Source: Luteimonas chenhongjianii (lineage in GTDB: Bacteria > Pseudomonadota > Gammaproteobacteria > Xanthomonadales > Xanthomonadaceae). Taken from it: a stretch of DNA of 64,000 nt. The notes beneath the pieces are model-generated. The model was not told where the DNA came from, ran no database searches, and saw only the letters and a program-made list of their open reading frames with translations. Below, one piece after another: positions 42,405 to 50,225 of this stretch. A program made the translations under genes and the position numbers. Every line of letters starts with the position of its first letter. The first letter of the stretch is position 1. Where the stretch lies: positions 806,001-870,000 of the forward strand of contig NZ_CP023406.1 of assembly GCF_002327105.1 (NCBI RefSeq). The letters run 5' to 3'.

Positions 42405-43408
42405 CAAAGCAGGCTTTCTCGTACGCGGTACGGCCTGGGAAATTTATCGATAGAGCTTTGTTCGTCGAGCTTCTGCAGCATGTGGACCGATATGTTTCAG
42501 TTAGGAGGGCGGCTTATATCGGGTTTGGTGGGCCGTGTTTGGAGGACCACCGGGTTATTCACAGCGCGTTCGGCATCAAGAAGCTCGTGTCAATTGAGCG
42601 GGACGGAGATATCTTTAGGCAGCAGATTTTCAATAAGCCGCTTCGTGAAATAAGATGCTTGAACATGGATGCAAAGGACTTCTTGGACGAGTTCGATGCC
42701 GAGATGGCTAGAGCAAAAATCGCGCCTAGTCTTAATAAGATCGCCTGGCTTGATTACGAGGCTCCTGGTGAACTAATGCATCAACTGCAGTCTCTCCAGG
42801 CGCTTATTAAGCTACTTGACGACGGCGATGTCGTTCGAATCACATTGAATGCAAACGCGTCGTCCTTGGGCGGTCACCAAGAAGGCGAAGCTGAGGAAGA
42901 TTTTCGTGCGAGACGAATGGAGAAGCTAATGGCTAGGCTGGGAGATTTCGCGCCTGAGGGAATCTCTGCCGAATCAACGCAACATGCTGGATATTACAAA
43001 GTCCTTCTCAGCGCTGTCCGGGTTGCCGCATCTCGCGCGACTGCAAACTCAGGCAGGACTTTCCTTCCATTGCTCACTGTGCATTATTCGGATGGACAAG
43101 CAATGCTGACGGTCTCTGGTGTCGTACTGCAGGACGGCAACGTGTCTAGCTTCTTGCGCGCCTCGGATTTAAAGAGTTGGGCTCACTACGCGGGCAACTG
43201 GGCTGAAGCGGAAAAAGTCTCTGAGGCACCTAGCTTGACGCTGAGGGAGCGCTTTCATTTCGATCAAGTCATGATGCGCTCGACCGGAAAATTGCCCTCA
43301 AGACTGGCGTACCTTGAAAAAATTCAAAGCTCGACTCCTAAGAAGTTGATCGCTCGCTACAGGAGATACCAGAGATTCTTTCCGAAATTCCAAAATGTGG
43401 ATATCTAG
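42401..43408 (+). CDS. Methyltransferase-like protein coupled to the GHKL ATPase
   Basis: A 335-residue protein whose first half has features of a class I SAM-binding fold: glycine-rich YIGFGGPCLEDH (residues 39-50) as motif I, VSIERD with Glu66 at the end of strand 2, LNMDAKDF (Asp90), and AWLDYEAPG (Asp118) as motif IV. The second half is unfamiliar. The motifs do not match the DPPY of N6/N4 DNA methyltransferases nor the PC of C5 enzymes, so the target is unknown: protein, RNA, a small molecule, or no catalysis. ATGA overlap with the ATPase gene argues for a functional pair. Its TAG stop lies within a CTAG that is also the stop of the opposite-strand vsr gene. Confidence 0.72.
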   Translation: MTKQAFSYAVRPGKFIDRALFVELLQHVDRYVSVRRAAYIGFGGPCLEDHRVIHSAFGIKKLVSIERDGDIFRQQIFNKPLREIRCLNMDAKDFLDEFDAEMARAKIAPSLNKIAWLDYEAPGELMHQLQSLQALIKLLDDGDVVRITLNANASSLGGHQEGEAEEDFRARRMEKLMARLGDFAPEGISAESTQHAGYYKVLLSAVRVAASRATANSGRTFLPLLTVHYSDGQAMLTVSGVVLQDGNVSSFLRASDLKSWAHYAGNWAEAEKVSEAPSLTLRERFHFDQVMMRSTGKLPSRLAYLEKIQSSTPKKLIARYRRYQRFFPKFQNVDI

Positions 43409-43821
43409 GATTTCGGGTAAAGCATTTTTCTTAGATTATCCTCGAGTTCGATGAGGTCCTGGGTCTGGCACTGCCAGATAGTTATTACTTCCCATCCAAG
43501 GCCGGCCAAAAGCTGATTGTTTCTTAAGTCGCGCGCAATATTTTTTCTAAACTTATCTTCCCAGAAAGAATTATTAGTTGAGGGGGCGCTGGCTTTTCGA
43601 CAGTTCTGGTGCCGATGCCAGAAGCATCCGTTGACAAATATTCACAGTCGCCGAGATGGGAAAACCAGATCGGGTGTTCCCGGAAGATCCTTTCGATGAA
43701 GTCTGAAGCGCGCGCCCAACCGGTGCGCGATCCTACGAACAATCAGCTCGGGTTTAGTATCTTTCGCCCGTATGGACCGCATAAGAGCACTTCTGGCTTC
43801 TTTTGATAATCGGTCTGTCAT
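43405..43821 (-). pseudogene. vsr: Vsr-type very-short-patch-repair endonuclease with one in-frame stop
   Basis: Reading the minus strand from ATG 43821 gives 138 sense codons apart from one TGA at 43642-43644 (codon 60). Both halves are in one frame and align with Vsr: MTDRLSKEARSALMRSIRAK, DTKPELIVRR, LPGTPDLVF with catalytic Asp51, then after the stop IFVNGCFWHRHQNC with the active-site/zinc His and Cys residues, FWEDKFRKNIARD and WEVITIWQCQ. In E. coli, Vsr nicks beside T:G mismatches made by deamination at Dcm sites, and here it lies divergently next to a C5 methyltransferase. The nonsense codon removes the FVxGCFWH part, so the gene should be dead unless the base is a sequencing error or the codon is read through. 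Confidence 0.88.
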
Positions 43822-43831
43822 AGCTAATAAT

Positions 43832-43843
43832 TAGTAATTACTA
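43832..43843. promoter_or_regulatory. Perfect 12-bp palindrome in the vsr-methyltransferase promoter region
   Basis: TAGTAATTACTA is self-complementary and sits in an A+T-rich 105-base space between the divergent vsr and C5 methyltransferase genes. It could be an operator for the methyltransferase or another regulator. No promoter boxes are certain. Confidence 0.35.
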
Positions 43844-43926
43844 GAGTCCTAAGTTGGGCGGCGTCGCTGCCACCGGCGGTGTTCCGCAGCCGAATCGCGT
43901 GAGCTGCACGATCGACAAAGGTTCAG

Positions 43927-45066
43927 ATGCCCGTTAGAATATTGCGGATGAACGAACCTAGCGTGATCGACCTCTTCTCCGGCGTGGGTGGCCTAAGCCT
44001 AGGGGCCGCGCGCGCTGGTTTCCGCGTCGTGGGCAGTGTCGAGCTGGACCCTATCGCTTCGGCTTCTCATGCCTTCAACTTCCCAGGAACGACCCATCTT
44101 CGTGACGACGTCGGAACACTTAGCGGCACGCGCCTGTTGGAACTTTGCGGCGTAAAGCCCGGAACGCTCGGGGGCCTTATCGGCGGCCCCCCCTGCCAGG
44201 GTTTCAGTCTCATTGGGAAGTGCGACGGTGACGACCCGCGCAATCTGTTGTTCGGTCAATTCTTCCGGCTTGTCGCTGAGACTCTGCCTGCCTTCTTCGT
44301 CGCGGAGAACGTTCTAGGGATTCTGAGCGAGTCAAATGCTCCTGTCATCGAGGCAGCTCTATCCAGCCTGCCTGCGAGATATCGCGTACTCAAGCCTATT
44401 AAAGTTAAGGCAAGTGAGTATGGAGCGCCGACGACTCGAACCCGTGTCTTCTTCGTGGGATTTGATCCTTCTCGAGTTAATGAGCTGACCAAAGAGTCAT
44501 TTGCTCCGGATCCAAAAATCGAACAGATCAGGGTGAAGCAGGCGTTGTTTGGCCTTCCAGATGTTAGTGCTGAGTGGCAACGCGAGGAACAGAGTTGGAG
44601 GACTGTCAAAGCGCTAGGAGATGGTGCTTTTGCAGATCGTGTAAGAGGTCATATTCCTACGGGCGTCGGCGATCCCGACTCCTTAAAGCGTGCTGCTAAA
44701 CGAAAGATTTCTGGATTTCTTGGTACTCGACACAGCGCCGCCACCGTATCTCGGTTCGAGATGCTTGCGCCCGGAGAAGTGGACTCTGTGTACCGTTCTC
44801 CGCGACTCGATCCCAAGGGCTTCTGTCCCACGTTAAGAGCCGGCACGAATACAGACAAGGGAAGTTTTCAAGCAGTGAGACCGATTCACCCTAAGAAGCC
44901 TCGTGTCATCTCGCCGCGAGAAGCTGCGAGGCTCCAAGGTTTCCCGGATTGGTTCGTGTTTCACCATACAAAGTGGCACGCATTCCGCCAGATTGGAAAC
45001 AGCGTTAGCCCGATCGTAGCGGAAAGACTCCTGCGTAAAATTTGCGAATCAATGGAAGCGGGTTGA
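43927..45066 (+). CDS. C5-cytosine DNA methyltransferase
   Basis: A 379-residue type II-like modification enzyme that transfers a methyl group from SAM to cytosine C5. Motif I is VIDLFSGVGGLSLGAARAGF, motif IV GGPPCQGFS with catalytic Cys90, motif VI FFVAENVLGI, motif VIII TRTRVFFVGF, the variable target-recognition region about 180-290, motif IX RVISPREAARLQGFPDWF and motif X RQIGNSVSPIVAERLL. All are intact. AAAGG about seven bases before ATG 43927 supports that start. It is divergent from a vsr gene, the usual pairing for cytosine methyltransferases. Recognition sequence unknown. A+T-rich codon use indicates acquisition. Confidence 0.95.
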   Translation: MPVRILRMNEPSVIDLFSGVGGLSLGAARAGFRVVGSVELDPIASASHAFNFPGTTHLRDDVGTLSGTRLLELCGVKPGTLGGLIGGPPCQGFSLIGKCDGDDPRNLLFGQFFRLVAETLPAFFVAENVLGILSESNAPVIEAALSSLPARYRVLKPIKVKASEYGAPTTRTRVFFVGFDPSRVNELTKESFAPDPKIEQIRVKQALFGLPDVSAEWQREEQSWRTVKALGDGAFADRVRGHIPTGVGDPDSLKRAAKRKISGFLGTRHSAATVSRFEMLAPGEVDSVYRSPRLDPKGFCPTLRAGTNTDKGSFQAVRPIHPKKPRVISPREAARLQGFPDWFVFHHTKWHAFRQIGNSVSPIVAERLLRKICESMEAG

Positions 45067-45079
45067 ACGGTGAATAGTC

Positions 45080-45172
45080 ATGCTAAGACGGGTGGCTGAA
45101 ATCATTGGCTTGGCGCTCGGAGGTAATTCCAGCGAGCCAATGGTTCAATACTGGAGTGACAGGCGCACGTGA
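45080..45172 (+). CDS. Possible 30-residue ORF coupled to the truncated endonuclease
   Basis: MLRRVAEIIGLALGGNSSEP followed by ten more residues to TGA 45170-45172. The stop overlaps the GTG start of the next frame as GTGA, a typical coupling arrangement. It could be a short leader peptide or the tail of a lost gene. No Shine-Dalgarno sequence is clear. Confidence 0.3.
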   Translation: MLRRVAEIIGLALGGNSSEPMVQYWSDRRT

Positions 45173-45506
45173 GATCGTTTCGGGTCGGGGAAGTCTATCG
45201 TTATGCGCGTCCGGCCATGCCCGAAGCGCCGGTCATCGATGGCATATCGAACTTTCATTTCGTGGTTTGCGCGAAGGGGCGTCCATCTCTACAGCTCGAA
45301 CGCGGTATAAACGCGCCCGCTTCTACTCGAGCGGCTGATGGCCACAGAACCGCCGCAGTTCTTTTGTCAAGCAATGAGAACAAGCGTGGCTCTGTCGAAA
45401 ATCCTTGGCATGACACTATCGCTTCAGACGAAGGGTTCGCTAGGTGCTTTGGGGACAACAAGACACCAAATTTGGATCCTGGCCATGCGATCGGAAATCG
45501 CAGCGC
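45169..45506 (+). pseudogene. Truncated restriction-endonuclease-like gene, N-terminal part only
   Basis: About 113 codons from GTG 45169. The start FRVGEVYRY, the core NFHFVVCAKG, and VENPWHDTIASDEGFARCFG with GDNKTPNLDPG then GN resemble the N-terminal, base-modification-sensing domain seen in AspBHI-like and related restriction enzymes (family recalled from sequence pattern, not from a search). The similarity ends near 45505, exactly where TAACGGGGTCAGGT begins; beyond that the frame runs 33 codons into high-G+C sequence unlike a nuclease. The C-terminal catalytic domain is absent. Position behind the C5 methyltransferase fits a lost restriction partner. Confidence 0.6.
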
Positions 45507-45520
45507 TAACGGGGTCAGGT
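45507..45520. repeat. 14-bp junction motif, copy 1
   Basis: TAACGGGGTCAGGT, identical to 56323-56336. Both copies lie within a few bases of the point where a gene fragment loses homology. It resembles the GGGGTCAGGTTCACTT-type ends seen near REP/RAYT-like elements in this bacterial group (from memory; unverified). Confidence 0.5.
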
Positions 45521-45585
45521 TCACTTCGAGAAGTGGGGATGGCAGCTGGGAGAGGGCGAGGCGAAGCCGAGCGGGCCGACCAGAG

Positions 45586-47547
45586 CTAGCGAGGCGCCAG
45601 TAGCGGCGTAAGCGTGTCCGGCCTGCCCGCCACCCGAGCGAGGTGCGGGTAGCGCAGCGTTCCGCGGTAAGGGATCGTCCGCTCGACGCGTTCGCCGTCC
45701 TGCTCGACGAGCAACTGGATGGGTGATCGTTGTGCATCGCGGACCGCGGCCACGAGGCGTTCGCCGTCGAAGGGTTGGCCGTGCACGCTCACGATCCGGG
45801 TGCCCGGCGCCAGGCCGGCGGCGAAGGCCGGGCCGTTCCAGTTCACCGCCCTCACCACGCCCTTGTCGTTCACCGCCAGGCCGATGGAGTAGGACAGGTC
45901 GATGACGCCGTCCTCGTCCTGCTGTTGCTGGAACGCGGCGGTGGGGGTGTCGGTATAGGCCAGCTGCCAGCCGTGCCGCACCAGGCCCACCGTGGTGTCG
46001 AGCTCTTCGTGGCCGTCTACCCAGGCGCGCAGTTCGCCCGCCCAGTCGTGCGGGGCGATGGCGTCGAGCGCGGCGCACAGGGATTCGAACGTGTAGGTAC
46101 GCGCGGGTGCATCGGCCGATGGCACGGCGAAGAACACGCGTGCGAAGTCGTCCATGCCCTGGCGGCCATCGCTGCGCTCGCGCAGCAGCGCGTCCACCCA
46201 CAGCCACAGCAGCACGCCTTCGCGGTAGTAGTCCTTGCGGCGCTGCCAGTCGCGCCACGGCACGGCCCTTTGCAGCATGAAGGCCGGGTAGCGCACATCG
46301 TCCGACAGGCTGCGCCAGGCGCGGCCCGGTCGGTTGGCGACTTCGGCGGCATCGAGCGCGAGCTGGTCGAGGGTGTCCTGTCGGCTGCGCAGCCCGGCGC
46401 GCGCGGCCAGGATGCGGCCCCAGAATTCGGTCTGCCCTTCGTACACCCACAGCAGGCTGCCGCCCTGCGGCATGTTGGGCGTGGGGGTCCACAGATCGGC
46501 GGGCACGCGGAAGAGGCCGTTCCAGGCGTGCACCAGCTCGTGCGGGATGATGTCGCGGCCGTTGAGCTGGGCCGGCCAGTCGCGGAAATAGTTCGACGGC
46601 AGCGAAATCTCGCTGGAGCTGCGGTGCTCGGCGCCGCCGGTCGATGCATCGTCCTCCAGTCGCGCCAGGAATTCATAGCGCTCGAAGGGCGCGGGCCCGA
46701 AGACCGCGGCGACCTGTTCGAGCATGCGTCCGAGTTCCGCCTTCCGCTCGGGCGGCAGGTCGAGATCTTCGGCGCGGCTGGCCATGAGGTTGAGGGTGAT
46801 CGGCGCATCGCCCGCAGAGTCGAGCGGGATCCTGCTGAGGTGGCGGGCCGCATGGAGCGGCGAATCGAGCAGGGTGTCGAGCGGAACCGGCGCCAGCTCG
46901 ATCGTCCCGGCCTGCATGGCCTCGACATCCAGCGACGACACCGGCGCCAGCCCGGGTGGCAGCGTGGCGCTGGGCCTCACCATGAGGTTGCGGGCGTACC
47001 AGCCGGCGGGATACAGCACCAGGCGATGCCATGGCACGACCACCAAGTCAGGGTGCAGCGCGTCGGCGCCCACGATGATCTGGTAGCTCGCCTCGAGCGC
47101 TCGTGCGCCAGCGGGAATGTCCAGTTCGAAGGCGTGCGCATCGACCGGGTGGCGCCGCCAGGGCAGCGGCTGGCCATCGGCCGACAGCGACAGCCCGGCG
47201 AGATTGCTGACGCTGAGGCTGGGGCCGTGGCTGGTGGACTCCCAGCGCGGGTACAGCAGCATGGTCGGGCCGGCGGCCTGGACGGGGATGCGCAGGCGCA
47301 CATTGAAGATCCTGCGCGCGACATCGGTCGCGTCCACATGTAGCTCGACGGTGCCGGCGAACGCGCGGTCGATCGGTTCCGGAATGGGCGCGGCGACCAA
47401 CGCCTGGACAGGCCGCTCCGACGTTGCGGCGAGCACTGGATGCGTGGCGCCCAACGCGGCGGCCAGTGCCAGGGCAAGGGCGGCGCCGGGGCGGCACTTC
47501 AAGGCGGTGAAGCGGGCAACGGCGGGTCGGTCGGGGGATGGCGACAC
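45586..47547 (-). CDS. M61-family aminopeptidase with PDZ domain, secreted
   Basis: A zinc metallopeptidase of 653 residues. A signal peptide (ALALALAAALGATHPVLA) precedes an N-terminal beta-rich domain, the gluzincin domain with HELVHAWN (zinc ligands His336 and His340, catalytic Glu337) and a downstream Glu ligand in YEGQTEFW, and a C-terminal PDZ domain with the loop GLAVNDKGVVRAVNWNGPAF. Family members such as Sphingomonas glycyl aminopeptidase remove N-terminal Gly/Ala in the periplasm. The start is GTG 47547; no ATG fits. The stop is 60-80 bases from the endonuclease fragment, marking the right edge of the island. Confidence 0.88.
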   Translation of the reverse strand: MSPSPDRPAVARFTALKCRPGAALALALAAALGATHPVLAATSERPVQALVAAPIPEPIDRAFAGTVELHVDATDVARRIFNVRLRIPVQAAGPTMLLYPRWESTSHGPSLSVSNLAGLSLSADGQPLPWRRHPVDAHAFELDIPAGARALEASYQIIVGADALHPDLVVVPWHRLVLYPAGWYARNLMVRPSATLPPGLAPVSSLDVEAMQAGTIELAPVPLDTLLDSPLHAARHLSRIPLDSAGDAPITLNLMASRAEDLDLPPERKAELGRMLEQVAAVFGPAPFERYEFLARLEDDASTGGAEHRSSSEISLPSNYFRDWPAQLNGRDIIPHELVHAWNGLFRVPADLWTPTPNMPQGGSLLWVYEGQTEFWGRILAARAGLRSRQDTLDQLALDAAEVANRPGRAWRSLSDDVRYPAFMLQRAVPWRDWQRRKDYYREGVLLWLWVDALLRERSDGRQGMDDFARVFFAVPSADAPARTYTFESLCAALDAIAPHDWAGELRAWVDGHEELDTTVGLVRHGWQLAYTDTPTAAFQQQQDEDGVIDLSYSIGLAVNDKGVVRAVNWNGPAFAAGLAPGTRIVSVHGQPFDGERLVAAVRDAQRSPIQLLVEQDGERVERTIPYRGTLRYPHLARVAGRPDTLTPLLAPR

Positions 47548-47786
47548 GTGGCGGACTCGTAGTCGGGGACTGGGGCTGGAGAGGCGAAGCGTGCGCTGGG
47601 TTCCATTCCAGGCTGTGGCGCGGGACGCCGGCACGCTGCGCAGGTTGCCACTTCCCTGGCGTCGACGCTGCAACATGCGCGCGGAGCCGCAACCCGGGCG
47701 AGGGGCGGCGTCCAACTGGCGACGAGGGGAGGCTCGCTCCGTTCGACGTGGATGACACCAAGGCCGCCAGTCTTGCCTCGGCTGTC

Positions 47787-48725
47787 TCAAAGCATCACGA
47801 AGAGCGCGATGGGAATGAGCAGCCTGGAGCGGTTGGATTGGCTTGCGGCTCGGTGCGCCAGGAGCGTCGCACGAAAGCTGACCGGGTCGAGCCGCCAATG
47901 CGTGCCGACCGCACCGGGCAGCACGAACATGCGCGGCGATTGCCTGAAGTCGAACACGCGGTAGAGATGGAATTGTTCGGCGTGGGTGTCCGAGAACGCC
48001 GCCTCGTTCGGCGAGATGAAGAAAGGCGTTTCGGCGAGGTACGCCGTGGTCTTGACCTCGATGTAGCGCTCGCGGCCATCGGTCTCGAACGAGAGGATGT
48101 CGTGGCCCAGGCCATCACCGCGGGTCTGCGAGACATGCTCGACACGATCGGCCAATCCGCGCGCGCCCAGTGCGTGCAGGCGCCGCGCTTCGTACTCCAG
48201 CACGAGCGCTTCGCCCGCGAGGCCGAGCGAGCGGTTGGCCGCTTCGCGCTGCAGGTAGTCGCGCTTGATCGGCACGACGGTCGACCAGTCCTTCCGCGGC
48301 TCGCGAAGTTTGCGTGTCGCGCGCAGCGGCACATCGACGACGAATGCGTCATAGCTGTCGAGCAGCGGTGTTTCCACGGCACTTTGCACGTTTCGCAACG
48401 CCGCCTCGTCGAGGACGCGGTCTGCAGCGAGCGCGCGGCCGACCGGGATCACCAGATCGCTCTGGTAGTTGAAGCGGGGCAGATAGCCGCGCAGCTGCGG
48501 CGCGTCGTAGACCTCCATGAGCACGGCGCTGATGTTGGCGTGCTTGAACTCGATGGCGCCGCGACTGCGGGCGGGGATCCGGGACTGCAGGCGGCGATTG
48601 TGCTCCGCCTTGTTGAGCGTCTGGCCGAGCTCCTGCGTCCTCAGCATCTGGAAGTAGGTGGCGACCGTCGCCTCGATCTCGGCATCGGTCCAGGGAGATC
48701 CGGTTTCGCCGTCCACGTTATCCAA
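47787..48725 (-). CDS. DUF3883 domain protein, putative nuclease-like
   Basis: A 312-residue protein. The N-terminal part is unknown (WTDAEIEATVATYFQML onward). The C-terminal DUF3883 region carries NRSLGLAGEALVLEYEARRL and GDGLGHDILSFETDGRERY then IEVKTT; the D...ExK arrangement is compatible with a PD-(D/E)xK nuclease fold, as proposed for this domain. DUF3883 proteins are frequent in restriction and defence islands. The TTG at 48725 has GGAG six bases upstream and is preferred; GTG 48716 is an alternative. A decayed second copy of its C-terminal half lies at about 50226-50480. Confidence 0.75.
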   Translation of the reverse strand: MDNVDGETGSPWTDAEIEATVATYFQMLRTQELGQTLNKAEHNRRLQSRIPARSRGAIEFKHANISAVLMEVYDAPQLRGYLPRFNYQSDLVIPVGRALAADRVLDEAALRNVQSAVETPLLDSYDAFVVDVPLRATRKLREPRKDWSTVVPIKRDYLQREAANRSLGLAGEALVLEYEARRLHALGARGLADRVEHVSQTRGDGLGHDILSFETDGRERYIEVKTTAYLAETPFFISPNEAAFSDTHAEQFHLYRVFDFRQSPRMFVLPGAVGTHWRLDPVSFRATLLAHRAASQSNRSRLLIPIALFVML

Positions 48726-48851
48726 TGCGCGCGCTCCTGCGGGGTCGCACCAGGATAGCGGGGTCGCCCGCGTGACGCCCTGCAGGGGATGCGCGTCCCC
48801 GCTTCCCGCGGCGCACGCCACGCGGCAGAATCGCGGCGAAGGGGAGGGCAC

Positions 48852-48965
48852 ATGGACAAGCCGTATTACCTGATCGATTTCGAGAACGTGCAGCCCAGGG
48901 CGCTCGCGCGTGCCAGCGCAAGCTCGCGCAGGCCCTGCAGGTACGGGCCTAATCAACACTCGTGA
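48852..48965 (+). pseudogene. PIN/NYN-domain protein stub
   Basis: MDKPYYLIDFENVQPRAL is the exact style of N-terminus of bacterial PIN-like/NYN RNase proteins (strand 1 with the catalytic Asp in IDFEN). After 18 residues the sequence loses similarity and stops at codon 38. A strong GGGGAGGG precedes the ATG by a few bases, so the promoter-proximal end was once a functional gene. The rest has been deleted. Confidence 0.6.
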
Positions 48966-49154
48966 AGAAGCAGGGCTGGCGACCGGTGCCTCGCTGGACC
49001 ACCTGTTGAGGAATAGCCGGCAGATCGACGCGGGGGCGGCAGGCCTCAGCACGCTGGGGCGCTGGGGCGTCAGCGTTGCATCAAAGCGAAAGGCGCAACG
49101 GCAGGCGGAGCCGGTATTGTCGTTGACTTCCTGAAGCCAAATGCGGGGGGCAAC

Positions 49155-49538
49155 ATGATCGGTTTTAGGTGCGTCGTTGTATCTGCGTTTTCGCTACTCG
49201 GATGTTCATGCGCCGCAGGAGCGGTGGGGTGTGACGTGTTGCTTGTTAATGAGGCGGCGGGGCCTGCGCCTATGCAACGGCTGTCAGGCTTGGTGGAGGA
49301 TGCACTGGCTGAAGAGCCCAGAGTGAAGTTGATCAGACATGATGAGGTTGGCGATACAGTAATCAGGTTTATTGATTTGGATATGCAAAGACTTGCCGAC
49401 GGTTCTTACTCGGATAACGGGGTCTTCGAGTATTCAATAATCGAAGATGGCTATGAGCGGGCTATGGTTTGTGAGGGGTCTCCCGATCGTTGCGCCCGGG
49501 AGGTCTTGCTGGCGGCAAAGTCCGCGTGCAGTTGGTAG
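49155..49538 (+). CDS. Hypothetical exported protein
   Basis: A 127-residue protein with an N-terminal signal (VVVSAFSLLGCSCAAGAVG), possibly a lipoprotein because LLGCS resembles a lipobox. The mature part is acidic with a Cys pair near the C-terminus (MVCEGSPDRCARE; final CSW). A GGGGG run lies before the ATG. Base composition is A+T-richer than the genome core. I recognise no family. Confidence 0.6.
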   Translation: MIGFRCVVVSAFSLLGCSCAAGAVGCDVLLVNEAAGPAPMQRLSGLVEDALAEEPRVKLIRHDEVGDTVIRFIDLDMQRLADGSYSDNGVFEYSIIEDGYERAMVCEGSPDRCAREVLLAAKSACSW

Positions 49539-49747
49539 GGGCGGGGTCAGGAGATGAGGTGCGTGCGCACTTCGATGTCGGTGATGCCTTCCGGCATTTT
49601 CAGAGCCAAGCCGCCAACCGAGAACCGGCCTCTTCTGGAATTCCGCGACGTGCAGAATGGTCACGGGGACATTTGGCTCAACTCATTTAGGGCGGTGCCC
49701 GCGAGAGGTGCTGTGCCTCAGGCGTTCCAGGAGTGGAGCTGTGATTT

Positions 49748-50146
49748 ATGAAAGATTTTTTGAGAAACTTCTCCCTTACGGTTCTTGCCGCCTTTTTGGC
49801 AATTGCGATCGGAATTTTTATCATCGAATCAGTTGGGTATCCGGTTGGGGCACCGTTCGTAACCGGTAGCGATCCCGTGGTGGACCAGGTGATGGTAGGT
49901 CATCAAAAATCCTCCGCAAAGTATTTGGCGGAGCTAAATATTAGTAGAGAAGATCATCTGAGGTTTAAGCTTGAAGCTGGATCTTGGTTGATCTCAATTC
50001 TTCTGGCGCTCGCGTTTGTGATAGCGCGTTCAAGGCTGCTCGCGATCCTTGTTTGTAGTTTGTTCGCTGCAACAATTATCTATCTGGAAGGGCTGAGCCC
50101 GCTGCAGTCGGTGTCGGTTTGGCTGGTGTGGTGGCGGGGGCGATAA
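49748..50146 (+). CDS. Hypothetical membrane protein
   Basis: A 132-residue protein with one N-terminal helix (FSLTVLAAFLAIAIGIFIIE), a soluble loop of about 50 residues and two C-terminal helices (SWLISILLALAFVIA; LLAILVCSLFAATIIYL). GGAG lies 12 bases before the ATG. A+T-rich compared with neighbours, like the gene at 49155, so both may have arrived together. No family recognised. Confidence 0.6.
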   Translation: MKDFLRNFSLTVLAAFLAIAIGIFIIESVGYPVGAPFVTGSDPVVDQVMVGHQKSSAKYLAELNISREDHLRFKLEAGSWLISILLALAFVIARSRLLAILVCSLFAATIIYLEGLSPLQSVSVWLVWWRGR

Positions 50147-50225
50147 ATTGGTACTTGTTCAAGTCTGTGCGGTTAAGGGGCTTGTCCTAGCCCCTGTCAG
50201 CGGAAAGACAAGCGTTGCGTTGCGT

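Noticed and set aside
43642..43644. TGA in vsr as a selenocysteine codon.
   Set aside because: No SECIS-like stem-loop directly follows, the position is normally Val/Ile/Ala, and nothing suggests a selenoprotein. A nonsense mutation or sequencing error is simpler.
45603..45723. Continuation of the restriction fragment frame past the junction motif as a real C-terminus.
   Set aside because: From about 45521 the frame reads Arg/Gly/Ser-rich residues, overlaps the opposite-strand M61 gene end and has no nuclease motif.
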